Source: Rhodoferax ferrireducens T118 (lineage in GTDB: Bacteria; Pseudomonadota; Gammaproteobacteria; Burkholderiales; Burkholderiaceae_C). Taken from it: 64,000 bases of DNA. The stretch is taken from NCBI RefSeq assembly GCF_000013605.1, contig NC_007908.1, positions 4,588,001-4,652,000 of the forward strand. The letters are read 5' to 3'. Under the pieces are notes generated by a model. The model worked only from the letters and a program-made list of their open reading frames with translations. It had not been told where the DNA came from and searched no databases. Positions 36,851-45,311 of this stretch are shown piece by piece. How positions within the stretch are numbered: the stretch's first letter is position 1; each line of letters opens with the position of its first letter. The translations under genes were made by a program, and so were the position numbers.

Positions 36851-36892
36851 CTGGCCGAGTAAGTGCCTGTTTTAGAGTACTTACTCGGCCAG
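36851..36892. repeat. Perfect 14-bp inverted repeat
   Basis: CTGGCCGAGTAAGT (36851-36864) and ACTTACTCGGCCAG (36879-36892) are exact complements around a 14-base loop, six bases after the previous inverted repeat. Two such structures in tandem next to a recombinase suggest a recombination or element-end site; not a normal terminator since no T-run follows. Confidence 0.7.
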
Positions 36893-37722
36893 CAAGTCAA
36901 ATTTCTTGTTGCAGCCGACGCCAATTTGACCCCCCTGTCGATTTCCACCGACCAGGGTCAATCGGCCTATAACTGTCACCCTCGACAATTGAAAAAGCCA
37001 CTGACTCCAATGGACACGTGAAGTTCGCCCCGAACAGTTTGTGATTGGCAATGGATTTGGCAACCCGTTTGCTGACTGTCGTGACCGTCGGCAATGTGTC
37101 TGATGGAGCCAGTCATCTCTCTCGAAAGCTGACCTTGAAAACTGAAAGTCAGGTGTCGAGCGCGGCATGCTTCGATTGTGCAGCGATAGAGGTCATAGAC
37201 CACAGGTGGCCTTCTAGATGTGCGACTTTGAAAGTGCGAAGCCAGTCAGCAGTCATTCGTGGCGGCCTAGCGACGTTTTGTTCAACTCCACAATCACTTC
37301 TTATTGGTTCGCGTGAGTCCCATACGGTCTGTGTCGCAGGTCAAGCCGTTGCTAAATCGAGTCAACCCGTCGCCATTGGCTGTCGCAGTCGTCCCATCGC
37401 CAAAAACGCGGCCATCGCCGACACGGCCGCGATGCAGCGTAGGCGACGCACCTGATTGCAGGTGGCCTGCTCCGACGAACAACAGCTATGCAGCATGGCC
37501 ATCGGGCATAGGGCGTTTAGCAATGCAGCGATGTGCGCGTAGTCTTGGGGATTGCAATAGAGACCCGAGCCTTGTTTCCAACCGACGACGCGGCATTCAA
37601 ATTGTCCTATCTGACACTGAACATGGGACGGCAAGCTCAGTTTCTATTGCGCTTCAAAGAATGCCATTTACAGCCATTAGCGGCAATATAAGCCAATGGA
37701 GCGCGAACTTGGTCACGAGACA
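36893..37722. other. Gene-poor stretch between integrase and hutF
   Basis: About 830 bases. A 90-codon frame on the minus strand (37362-37634; includes IGQFECRVVGWKQGSGLYC) could be a small protein but belongs to no family I know. TTTGACC / GGTCAAT near 36927-36962 may be a mobile-element end. Nothing else can be supported. Confidence 0.4.
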
Positions 37723-39147
37723 TTACGTCCACAACGTCTTCATCGTCCGCACAAATTCCTGTACAAGCTCAGGCCAAAGCGCAGGCCCCGATTCACGCCC
37801 CCACCCCCGCCCCCCATCAACACGCTGCTGGCCAGCAACGAAAACTTCTTTAAACCTGGCACCGGGGCTGGAAAACACCAGGGCATCCAGTACGTGCTCG
37901 GCCGGCACCCCCAGCAGCACCGACGACTGCTCATTCAAAACCAGGAAGTCGGCGCGGTGCCCCAATTCAATCGCCCCCAGGGGCCTGGCTGTGGCCGACT
38001 GACCACCCGCCAATGCGGCCTCGAACAATGCCGCAGCGGAGCTGTCAAACCCGCCAGCCTGGGCTGCCACATTGCGCCTGCGTTGCGTCAAGCGCTGTGA
38101 GTACTCCAGCAGACGAAGCTCTTCGATCCAACTGCGGTTAACGTTGCTGTCCGAGCCAATCGACCAACGGCCACCGATGCCAGAATAGCCCGAAAAATCG
38201 AATACGCCGTCGCCCAGATTGGCCTCGGTGCTCGGGCAAATGACGATCGCGGCGCCACTCGCGCCCACCGTCTGCAACTCCACAGGTGTAGCGTGCGTGG
38301 CATGGACCAGGTTCCAATGGGCATTCAACGGCAGGTGTTCCAGCAGCCACTCAATGGGACGCTGCCCGGTGTGATTGAGGCAGTCCTGCACCTCCTGCGT
38401 TTGCTCCGCGACATGAATGTGGATGGGCAGACCATTGTTGGCCGCAAATGCCGCCACCTCTTTGATGGCCGCCGCGTCGGCCGCCCGCAACGAGTGCACG
38501 GCGACCCCCACGTTGACATGGGCCAGTGCACCTGCTTGCGCCTGCACGCCCTCCACCAGGCGCAACACGCTGTCAGGTGTCGACGCAAACCGGCGCTGGT
38601 CCTCCCGCAGCCCCGTGGCACCAAAACCCGATCGCATGTACAGCGTAGGCAGGAGTGTCAGGCCCATGCCCACACGCTGCGCCGCCCGCACCAGGGCCAG
38701 CGACATCTCCAGCGGGTCGGCATAAGGTCTGCCATCCAGCGCGTTGTGAAGGTAGTGAAACTCACACACCTGCGTATAGCCGCCGGCCAGCAGTTCGGCA
38801 TAAAGCAAGGCTGCGATGGTCTCCAACTGCTCTGGCGTGATGCGCCGGGCCACCGAGTACATGCGGTCGCGCCAGCTCCAGAAATCGTCACTAATGGCAG
38901 CACCTGCCCCCGCCTTGCGCTCGGTCAGTCCGGCAATGGCACGTTGAAACGCGTGGCTGTGGGCGTTGACAAGACCCGGCAGCACCGGGCCATTGAGAAC
39001 GGTCACATCTTGATTGGCTGTCACCGGCGCGTTGGCTTGAATGCCACTCCACGCGCCGCTGGCGTCGACGGTCAGCAACACATCACGGGCCCAGGCCCCT
39101 CGGACCCAAGCGTGGGTCGCGAAGAAAGGCTTCATGTCATTTTTCAT
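37723..39147 (-). CDS. hutF: Formimidoylglutamate deiminase
   Basis: Zinc amidohydrolase of 474 residues converting N-formimidoyl-L-glutamate to N-formylglutamate and ammonia in the five-step histidine pathway. VNAHSHAFQRAIAG holds the metal HxH, HIHVAEQ the third His, HATHAT the fourth, and SDSNV the catalytic Asp. Its start overlaps the end of hutG by 11 bases. Last gene of the hut operon; hutH, hutU and hutI are not in the window, and decayed DNA begins right after it. Confidence 0.93.
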   Translation of the reverse strand: MKNDMKPFFATHAWVRGAWARDVLLTVDASGAWSGIQANAPVTANQDVTVLNGPVLPGLVNAHSHAFQRAIAGLTERKAGAGAAISDDFWSWRDRMYSVARRITPEQLETIAALLYAELLAGGYTQVCEFHYLHNALDGRPYADPLEMSLALVRAAQRVGMGLTLLPTLYMRSGFGATGLREDQRRFASTPDSVLRLVEGVQAQAGALAHVNVGVAVHSLRAADAAAIKEVAAFAANNGLPIHIHVAEQTQEVQDCLNHTGQRPIEWLLEHLPLNAHWNLVHATHATPVELQTVGASGAAIVICPSTEANLGDGVFDFSGYSGIGGRWSIGSDSNVNRSWIEELRLLEYSQRLTQRRRNVAAQAGGFDSSAAALFEAALAGGQSATARPLGAIELGHRADFLVLNEQSSVLLGVPAEHVLDALVFSSPGARFKEVFVAGQQRVDGGRGWGRESGPALWPELVQEFVRTMKTLWT

Positions 39148-39937
39148 GGCGACCCCGGCAGGCTGCTAGCGCTTGGCTCAGCATGGTCTTGAGCAAAGGC
39201 TGGACGGCTCTGGCCTTCTTCTCGTCATAGTCAAACGGCAGGGCCTCGCGCATGTAGAGGTACTGGCACATCTCCAGCTGCACGGCGTGCACCCGCTCCT
39301 GTGGCGCGCCGTAGTGCCGGGTGATGTAGCCGCCCTTGAACCGGCCATTGAGCACATGGGTCACATCACTGGCCAACGCGCAGGCCTGCTCCACCGCTGA
39401 AGCCACCGACGGGTCCGCACTGGCGCCATTGGCAGTACCGACATTCAGTCCCGGCAGGGCTCCCTCAAACAGCCACGGAATGTGCGAGCGAATACTGTGC
39501 GCGTCCCATAGCAGGGCATAGCCATGAATAGCCTTGATGCGCTGCAACTCTGCGGCCAAGGCGGTGTGATAAGGCCGCCAATAGGCCTCGCGCCGTCTCG
39601 CCCGCTCAACCGGCTCTGGTTCGCAGCCGGGTTGGTAGAGCGCGTCGCCCGTGAAGAAGCGCGTGGGACACAGCTCGGTATTGGACGCACCGGGGTACAT
39701 GGGTGCGTCATCCGGCGGGCGATTCAGGTCGATCACGTAGCGCGAGTAACGAGGCATCAACACGCTGGCGCCCAGCTCGGGCAAAAAGCTATAAAGTCGC
39801 TCGAGATGCCAGTCCGTATCTTCGACGGCCAGGGCGCGCGGCACATAGGCGTCCTGCAACTCAGGCGGAATGTCGGTCCCAATATGGGGCATGCTCACCA
39901 ACAGGGCAGACGTGCCGCCATGCAATGTAAAAGTCAT
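39137..39937 (-). CDS. hutG: N-formylglutamate deformylase
   Basis: Releases formate and glutamate from N-formylglutamate, the last step of the HutF route. The product has 266 residues, with SMPHIGTDIPPEL at the N-terminus, SRYVIDLNRPPDD and LLWDAHSIRSHIP, typical of the FGase family. It follows hutD after about 100 bases; a perfect TTGCATGCAA palindrome lies at 39961-39970 in that gap. Cytoplasmic. Confidence 0.92.
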   Translation of the reverse strand: MTFTLHGGTSALLVSMPHIGTDIPPELQDAYVPRALAVEDTDWHLERLYSFLPELGASVLMPRYSRYVIDLNRPPDDAPMYPGASNTELCPTRFFTGDALYQPGCEPEPVERARRREAYWRPYHTALAAELQRIKAIHGYALLWDAHSIRSHIPWLFEGALPGLNVGTANGASADPSVASAVEQACALASDVTHVLNGRFKGGYITRHYGAPQERVHAVQLEMCQYLYMREALPFDYDEKKARAVQPLLKTMLSQALAACRGRHEK

Positions 39938-40040
39938 CGTTGTTCACCGTTAAAGAAAGTTTGCATGCAAGGGTTTGCATTCATGAACGGTGGCCAACCC
40001 AATGTGGTTACCACCGTGCAGTTGGCCCAGAATGGCAGGC

Positions 40041-40601
40041 TCACAGCTCAATATCCATCCACAACGCGTCTGCCGCACTGACCTGCAGCGCGGCCCCGGC
40101 TGGCAGGGCTTGCCAAACTAGGCTGTGCGCCGGTACTGCCATAATATTTTGATCAAATTTCACACTGGCCCCCGAATCTATTGCGTATAAAGCTATCGTT
40201 TTAGGAGCATTGAGAACGATACAGAGGCTTCCTGAGATCCGCCTCATCTGTGCCGCAGCTTGGTCGCGGCGCACCATCAGGTTGAAATCCTGTGTCGCGC
40301 CATCCAGCAACTGGCAGTAGGCGGGCACGGCGCCGTCAAAGCACAGGGGCACGCTGTTGCCAGTCAACTCATGTGCCTGGTCGCCCATCGACAATCGCAC
40401 CCCGCCCCCGCCCAGCACCGCAAACCATCGCTGCACGCCCTCAAAGCGCGAAAAAGGTCCGCTGCGCGCCACCTCAGCGACGGACATGCGCCAAACCCAG
40501 TCCCCGGTGCCAGGCCAGGATGCGAGTTCACGGGTTACGCCGCCGCCATTGCGCCAGGGGCTTGGGGGCACATCGTCCAGTTGGACCAGTCGCCAGCTCA
40601 C
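40041..40601 (-). CDS. hutD: HutD cupin-like protein
   Basis: A 186-residue HutD protein of the histidine-utilisation set, thought to tune pathway flux. SPWRNGGGVTRELASWPG and WRMSVAEVARSGPFSRFEG are signature blocks. A stretch near residue 135, LNAPKTIALYAIDSGAS, is encoded by a copy of the dispersed element seen at 4018-4077 and may be an in-frame insertion. The start overlaps the hutC stop by four bases. Confidence 0.88.
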   Translation of the reverse strand: MSWRLVQLDDVPPSPWRNGGGVTRELASWPGTGDWVWRMSVAEVARSGPFSRFEGVQRWFAVLGGGGVRLSMGDQAHELTGNSVPLCFDGAVPAYCQLLDGATQDFNLMVRRDQAAAQMRRISGSLCIVLNAPKTIALYAIDSGASVKFDQNIMAVPAHSLVWQALPAGAALQVSAADALWMDIEL

Positions 40602-41308
40602 AGCTGAAATTTTCCGCCAAAACTGTAGCGCATGCCGGGGTAAACGAGGCGCATCAGACTGGCCACATGCAGGCCACTGACGATGCGCCGGGTCATCACC
40701 AGACAGGGCTCACTGCTTTTGATTCGCAGACACCTGGCCTCCCGAGGGCTGGGCAAGCAGGCTTCGATCGAATAGCTGGTTTCGGTGAGTGGTGCATGCT
40801 CCAGCAGGTACTGGGTCGACGTCGTGGTCTCGAAATCGTTGTCCAGGTAGTGTGGCGCCGATTGCGGATTAACATGGCAATCTTCGAACTGAATCGGCAC
40901 CGCGTCCTCGTAGTGCACGAGCACCGAGTGAAACACTTTCGCCCCGGTTGGCAGTTTCAGGATCTGCCCCAGCGCCGCATTGGCGCAAATTGATTCAAGC
41001 ACTATGACTTGGGTGGCATGAGCGTGCTCACGCTCAAGAACCTCCTCCTCTATGTCTCGAAATGCCAACGTGCTCAGGATGCGATGCAACTGCGCCACAA
41101 CCGTGCCCGAGCCCCGCACCCGGGTCACCACGCCTTCCACCACCAACTCGCGCAGCGCCCGACTCACGGTCATGCGACTGACGCCAAACTGCTGCTGCAA
41201 AGCCGATTCGCTGGGAACAGGGTCGCCCGCACGCCAGGCCCCCAAGTTGATCTTGCTCTTGACAAAGGCCTTGACGTGTTCGTACGCTGGCAGCTTGCTC
41301 GCAGACAT
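40598..41308 (-). CDS. hutC: GntR/HutC-family histidine utilisation repressor
   Basis: A 236-residue repressor: winged-helix N-terminus (SALQQQFGVSRMTVSRALREL) and a UTRA ligand domain (CHVNPQSAPHYLDNDF, TSYSIEACLPSPREARCL). HutC proteins are released from DNA by urocanate. A matching operator, TTGTATAGACAA, lies at 44477-44494 upstream of the eight-gene operon. It sits between the ABC ATPase and hutD. Confidence 0.92.
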   Translation of the reverse strand: MSASKLPAYEHVKAFVKSKINLGAWRAGDPVPSESALQQQFGVSRMTVSRALRELVVEGVVTRVRGSGTVVAQLHRILSTLAFRDIEEEVLEREHAHATQVIVLESICANAALGQILKLPTGAKVFHSVLVHYEDAVPIQFEDCHVNPQSAPHYLDNDFETTTSTQYLLEHAPLTETSYSIEACLPSPREARCLRIKSSEPCLVMTRRIVSGLHVASLMRLVYPGMRYSFGGKFQL

Positions 41309-41309
41309 A

Positions 41310-42074
41310 TCAGACGCGGGTCAGGATGGCCCGCAAGAAGTCCCGCGTTCGCGCCTGCTTGGGGTTGGTGAAAATGATGTCGGGCGGCCCCGCTTCGATC
41401 AAAGCGCCGCCATCCATCACCACCACGACGTCAGCGACCTCGCGCGCAAAATCCATTTCGTGGGTCACGACCATCATCGTCATGCCCTCGCTCGCCAACA
41501 GTTTCATCACCTGCAGCACCTCACCCACCAGCTCGGGGTCAAGCGCGGAAGTGGGCTCATCAAACAGCATGACTTGCGGCTGCATGGCCAGCGCACGGGC
41601 GATCGCCACGCGCTGCTTCTGACCGCCCGACAGACTGGCCGGCATGGCATGGGCCTTTTGCACCAGGCCCACCTTGTCGAGCAAAACCATGGCTTCCGCT
41701 TCGGCTTGCGGTCCCGACACTCCCCGCACCTTGCGCGGCCCGACCGTGATGTTGTCGATCACCGACAGGTGCGGAAACAGATTGAACGACTGGAACACCA
41801 TGCCTACCTGCTCGCGCAAATGATTCAGTGCCTGATCCGCCAGCATCTGACCACCGTCGGACAAGGTGTGCCCACAGATCTCGACCCGTCCACTGTCGGG
41901 TTGCTCCAGCCCATTGCAGCAGCGCAAAAAAGTGCTTTTGCCGGAACCGCTGGGCCCAATGATCACCACCACCTGCGAGGGCTGAACATCAAAATCGATG
42001 CCATGCAGGACCACGTGGTCGCCAAAAGACTTGCGCAAGCCCCGGATGTGAACGATGGGTTTTTGCATTTTCAT
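41310..42074 (-). CDS. Polar amino-acid ABC transporter ATPase
   Basis: A 254-residue ATPase of the HisP/GlnQ group. Walker [10 protein letters not shown], signature [15 protein letters not shown], Walker [13 protein letters not shown] and the H-loop VTHEMDFA are all present. It powers uptake through the adjacent permease and binding protein; context in a hut operon points to histidine or a related amino acid. Start overlaps the permease stop by four bases. Confidence 0.93.
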   Translation of the reverse strand: MKMQKPIVHIRGLRKSFGDHVVLHGIDFDVQPSQVVVIIGPSGSGKSTFLRCCNGLEQPDSGRVEICGHTLSDGGQMLADQALNHLREQVGMVFQSFNLFPHLSVIDNITVGPRKVRGVSGPQAEAEAMVLLDKVGLVQKAHAMPASLSGGQKQRVAIARALAMQPQVMLFDEPTSALDPELVGEVLQVMKLLASEGMTMMVVTHEMDFAREVADVVVVMDGGALIEAGPPDIIFTNPKQARTRDFLRAILTRV

Positions 42075-42739
42075 TGCACCATGCCTCCCGCACGAAGTCG
42101 CTGCTCGATGCGGCGCAACGCCAGCGTCGTCAAGCCGGTCAAAACAAAATAGATGGCGGCAATGGCCAGATAGACTTCCAGCGAGCGGTAGGTCACGCTG
42201 ATGATTTTCTGTCCCTCATGCATCACGTCGTGAATGGTGAGCAGTGACACCAGCGCGGAATTCTTGATCAAGGCAATGAACTCGTTGCCCAGTGGTGGAA
42301 TCATGCGCACCAGCGCCTGCGGCAGGATGATGGTCCGCATGGCCGTGCCATAGGACATGCCCACCGAGCGTGCCGCCTCCATCTGGCCCCGGTCAATCGA
42401 CTGGATGGAGCCGCGCACGATTTCCGACACGTAGGCGCCAGAGTAAATGCCCAGCCCGATGACGCCACAGACAAACGCCGGCAACAGGATATCGAACTGC
42501 GGCAAGCCAAAAAACAGAAGAAACAATTGCACCAGCAGCGGCGTGCCGCGAATGACCGCCACATAGCTGGTGCACAGCGCATAGATGACGCGCCGCTCCG
42601 GCTTGAGGCGCCCGATTCCCACCAGCAAGCCCATGACGCAGCCAAGCACCAGCGCCATCGCCGTAATTTCAACCGTGACCGATGCCCCTTGAATCAGGTT
42701 GCGCCAGCCAGAAAAAACGGGGGAGAAATCGAGTTCCAT
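42071..42739 (-). CDS. Polar amino-acid ABC transporter permease
   Basis: A 222-residue inner-membrane protein with about five helices. The EAA loop is visible as [29 protein letters not shown], and [17 protein letters not shown] is typical of HisM/GlnP permeases. Only one permease gene is present, so the transporter would use a homodimer. It lies between the binding protein and ATPase genes. Confidence 0.92.
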   Translation of the reverse strand: MELDFSPVFSGWRNLIQGASVTVEITAMALVLGCVMGLLVGIGRLKPERRVIYALCTSYVAVIRGTPLLVQLFLLFFGLPQFDILLPAFVCGVIGLGIYSGAYVSEIVRGSIQSIDRGQMEAARSVGMSYGTAMRTIILPQALVRMIPPLGNEFIALIKNSALVSLLTIHDVMHEGQKIISVTYRSLEVYLAIAAIYFVLTGLTTLALRRIEQRLRAGGMVQ

Positions 42740-42756
42740 CTGGATTGCCTTGCGCC

Positions 42757-43500
42757 TTACTTAGCTGTGTTGGTAAACCATTTTTTGACGATCTGGGCAT
42801 AGCTGCCGTCGGCCTTGAGTTTGGCCAGGGCGGCGTTGACGGCCCGGGTCAGGTCCGGGGTATCTTTGCGCAGCGCCATGCCGTACTCCTCGGTGGTGAG
42901 CTGCTGCTCCAGCACGTGCAGGCCGCCTCGGGTGCGTACATACTGGAACGCAGCGGGCTTGCCGGTCACAGCCGCATCGGCACGGCCGATGTCAACCAGG
43001 TTGAACATCTCTTGATTCTTCTCGACTTCAACCAGTTGCACCTGGGGGTAATTCGTGCCAAGGTAGCCGACGGACTTCGTCCCCACCTGCACGGCCACTT
43101 TTTTGCCATTCAGGTCTTTCAGGGTCTTGATGCCGGTGTTGCCATCCTTGACCATGGCCACCAGCCCGCCAGCGTAGTAAGAGTCCGTGAAATCCACCAC
43201 TTTTTTGCGCTCATCCGTGATGTAGATGGCCGACACGGACATGTCAAATCGTTTGGAGACGAGGCCTGGAATGAGGCCCTTGAAGTCGATATCGACCCAC
43301 TCGATACGCTTGTTCATGGCTTTGCCCATCGCCTCGACCAGGTCAATATCAAAACCGGTGCGTTTGTCGTTTTCGACAAATTCCATCGGAGGAAATGTGG
43401 CATCGGTGCCAACGCGCAGAACATCTTGCGCGTTCGAATGCGCGGCGCCCAGGCTAGCAACGGCGAAGCAGGAAAGTAGAAATGTGCGACGAAAGTTCAT
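42757..43500 (-). CDS. Periplasmic amino-acid-binding protein
   Basis: A 247-residue solute-binding protein (family 3). An N-terminal signal peptide (FLLSCFAVASLGAAHSNA) is followed by LRVGTDATFPPMEFVEN, GFDIDLVEAMGKAMNKRIEWV and KVAVQVGTKSVGYL. Probably binds histidine, urocanate or a similar compound given the hut genes, but residues around the ligand cannot settle this. First transporter gene, 30 bases after iclR. Confidence 0.9.
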   Translation of the reverse strand: MNFRRTFLLSCFAVASLGAAHSNAQDVLRVGTDATFPPMEFVENDKRTGFDIDLVEAMGKAMNKRIEWVDIDFKGLIPGLVSKRFDMSVSAIYITDERKKVVDFTDSYYAGGLVAMVKDGNTGIKTLKDLNGKKVAVQVGTKSVGYLGTNYPQVQLVEVEKNQEMFNLVDIGRADAAVTGKPAAFQYVRTRGGLHVLEQQLTTEEYGMALRKDTPDLTRAVNAALAKLKADGSYAQIVKKWFTNTAK

Positions 43501-43530
43501 GGGGTCTTCTCCAGGGGGTTAAATCAATTA

Positions 43531-44274
43531 CTACTGCGTACTCAAACTTCGGGAAATACGGGCGGCCGTCACCACCGTCATCTGAATCAGAGGTGAATGC
43601 TTGCCGTGGACACGCACACTGGGCGCCATCAGGGTCAACACACCGAGGGCGCGTTTGCCCATGCCGAACAGGGGCGCGCTGACACCCCAGACACCGGGGT
43701 CAACTTCCCCGTCGCTGACAACAAAGCCCACTTTCCGAATTGCGCTCAGCTCAGCCAAAACGTCCGCCAGGGGCTGACCCGGCTGATCCGCGGTGGTCTC
43801 AAGGGAGGCGCTTATGGCGCCTGCGGGCAGATGCGCCAGCAGGCATTTCGCAGAGGCACCTTTTTGCAGCGGTACGCTGCGCCCCTTCTCGAATGAGCAG
43901 CGCAAGGCTTGCCGGCTTTCGATCATGTCAATGCAAATGGCCTGGCCGTTTACCGCCACCACTAAGCCGACGCTTTCTTGCGATTGCTGCGCCAACACGA
44001 TCATGTCCGCACGCGCGTGCTGCACCAGGTGCGAAGCCATGTCAAAGCCCAGCGCTAATTGAAGACTCAGCGGGCCTGGGGCGTAGCAGCCTTCCATCTC
44101 GAGCACAAACCCCCAGCGCTTGAGGGATGCCAGTTGCCGGTATAGCGTGCTTTGACTCAGCTGCGTCTTGTCCATTAACTCCACTGCAGTCATGGCACGT
44201 CCTTGTTGCGCCAGCGTGGCCAGGACCACCAAGGCGCGATCGACCGCAGAAATAGGATGAGAGTCAGACGGCAT
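43531..44274 (-). CDS. IclR-family transcriptional regulator
   Basis: A 247-residue regulator: helix-turn-helix MTAVELMDKTQLSQSTLYRQLASLKRWGF, then an effector domain with AVNGQAICIDMIESRQALRCSFEKGRSVPLQKGASAKCLLAHLP. It heads the leftward operon, upstream of the transporter and hut genes, which also contain HutC; two regulators in one operon is unusual. The effector is unknown. Confidence 0.9.
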   Translation of the reverse strand: MPSDSHPISAVDRALVVLATLAQQGRAMTAVELMDKTQLSQSTLYRQLASLKRWGFVLEMEGCYAPGPLSLQLALGFDMASHLVQHARADMIVLAQQSQESVGLVVAVNGQAICIDMIESRQALRCSFEKGRSVPLQKGASAKCLLAHLPAGAISASLETTADQPGQPLADVLAELSAIRKVGFVVSDGEVDPGVWGVSAPLFGMGKRALGVLTLMAPSVRVHGKHSPLIQMTVVTAARISRSLSTQ

Positions 44275-44885
44275 GGGCTCAGTATCGGGCGCTTGCGTTC
44301 ACTCGTAAACCGGAAATTATCACTGAGTGGGAACAGACCTCTCTTTTTTGGGTGGACACTGCATGCCGCCCATGCAGACCGACGCGCCGTCACTTCTCCT
44401 CTGAAACTAGTGCAAAGAAAGCCATCTCACAGACGGCGGGATGGCCTTTGAGATCAGGGTTTTCCCTAATCAGACTAAGTTGTATAGACAACTTTACTGA
44501 AGTCGAAAATCGCTAACCAACACCCAAATTCAGACCGAAGGAGCAAGCACCAGTGCGCCTTTCGAGCGAACCGACGGGTCCTGAGCCAGAATGGTTAGGC
44601 ACTGGGTATTTGCACTCATGTTGTCTCCCCTCCTCGACCGGGTTCGCGACGCGAGATCTCGAGTTACTGTATTGAACCTCGAAGCCGCACTGCCGCCAAT
44701 ACTACGCTTGAGTGGACCAAAGAAGCGATACCCCAGTCCACAGAATGGAAGGCGTCAATGACTTCGTGTCGTCCGCCTGCTTTAACAATGGAAAGCAAAC
44801 TACCTTGATCGAATTGTCTTTCGTTGTGCACTGAGCTGATCCTGAGACTGACCCCAAAAGTGGTTTGCAGGCGAGCGCGTCAACT
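44275..44885. other. Upstream region of the hut operon
   Basis: About 610 bases without a convincing gene. It holds the HutC-like operator at 44477-44494. No further features were recognised. Confidence 0.5.
44477..44494. promoter_or_regulatory. HutC-type operator
   Basis: AAGTTGTATAGACAACTT: AAGTTGT and ACAACTT are exact complements around ATAG. The core TTGTATAGACAA fits GntR/HutC operators as I recall them. It lies 203 bases before the iclR start, upstream of the operon that contains hutC. Confidence 0.6.
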
Positions 44886-45311
44886 TTACATTCCTACTGA
44901 GGTCTCAACCAGAACTTTGATCTTTTTGGTCGCCCCTTCCGAATCGCCTGCCAGACTGTGGCCTTCACTTACTGGGACGGAAGAACCGTGCCGATGCTTT
45001 TCTGCAGGGGTAGTGTCAGAGTCTGCCTTCAAAGACTGAATGTTGGCCTGGAAGGCAATGCTGTCAATCACGCTGATGATGTCGCCAATTTTTTGTTTCG
45101 AATCCGAGATCAGCGCTATCGTGGATGCCATATTGGCAACGGCATCACCTAACTTGGCTGCAATCTCAGTGGCGGCATACGCCAGCTGGTAGTAAGTGGC
45201 TGTTTGCCGCTCCATTTCAAACACCGTCTTTTGCAGATACTCAAAAGCTTGATCGGCTTGACTTGGGAAGTCCAAGTCGGCAGCAGAAGTGGACCGATTC
45301 AACATGGCCAA
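44886..45311 (-). pseudogene. Fragment of a methyl-accepting chemotaxis protein
   Basis: The 141-codon frame contains IGDIISVIDSIAFQANIQSL, the signalling-tip motif of chemoreceptors (usually ...GIAFQTNILAL). After that the frame seems shifted, and GHSLAGDSEGATKKIKVLVE resembles the following EVRSLAxRSAxAAKEIKxLI segment. Sensor, membrane and HAMP parts are absent. A decayed remnant. Confidence 0.6.

Noticed and set aside
36924-36965. Possible IS21-like element end
   Set aside because: Only short similarity recalled from memory and no transposase frame nearby; too weak to call.
37045-37455. Plus-strand 136-codon frame between integrase and hutF
   Set aside because: No ribosome site, no family and no conserved composition.
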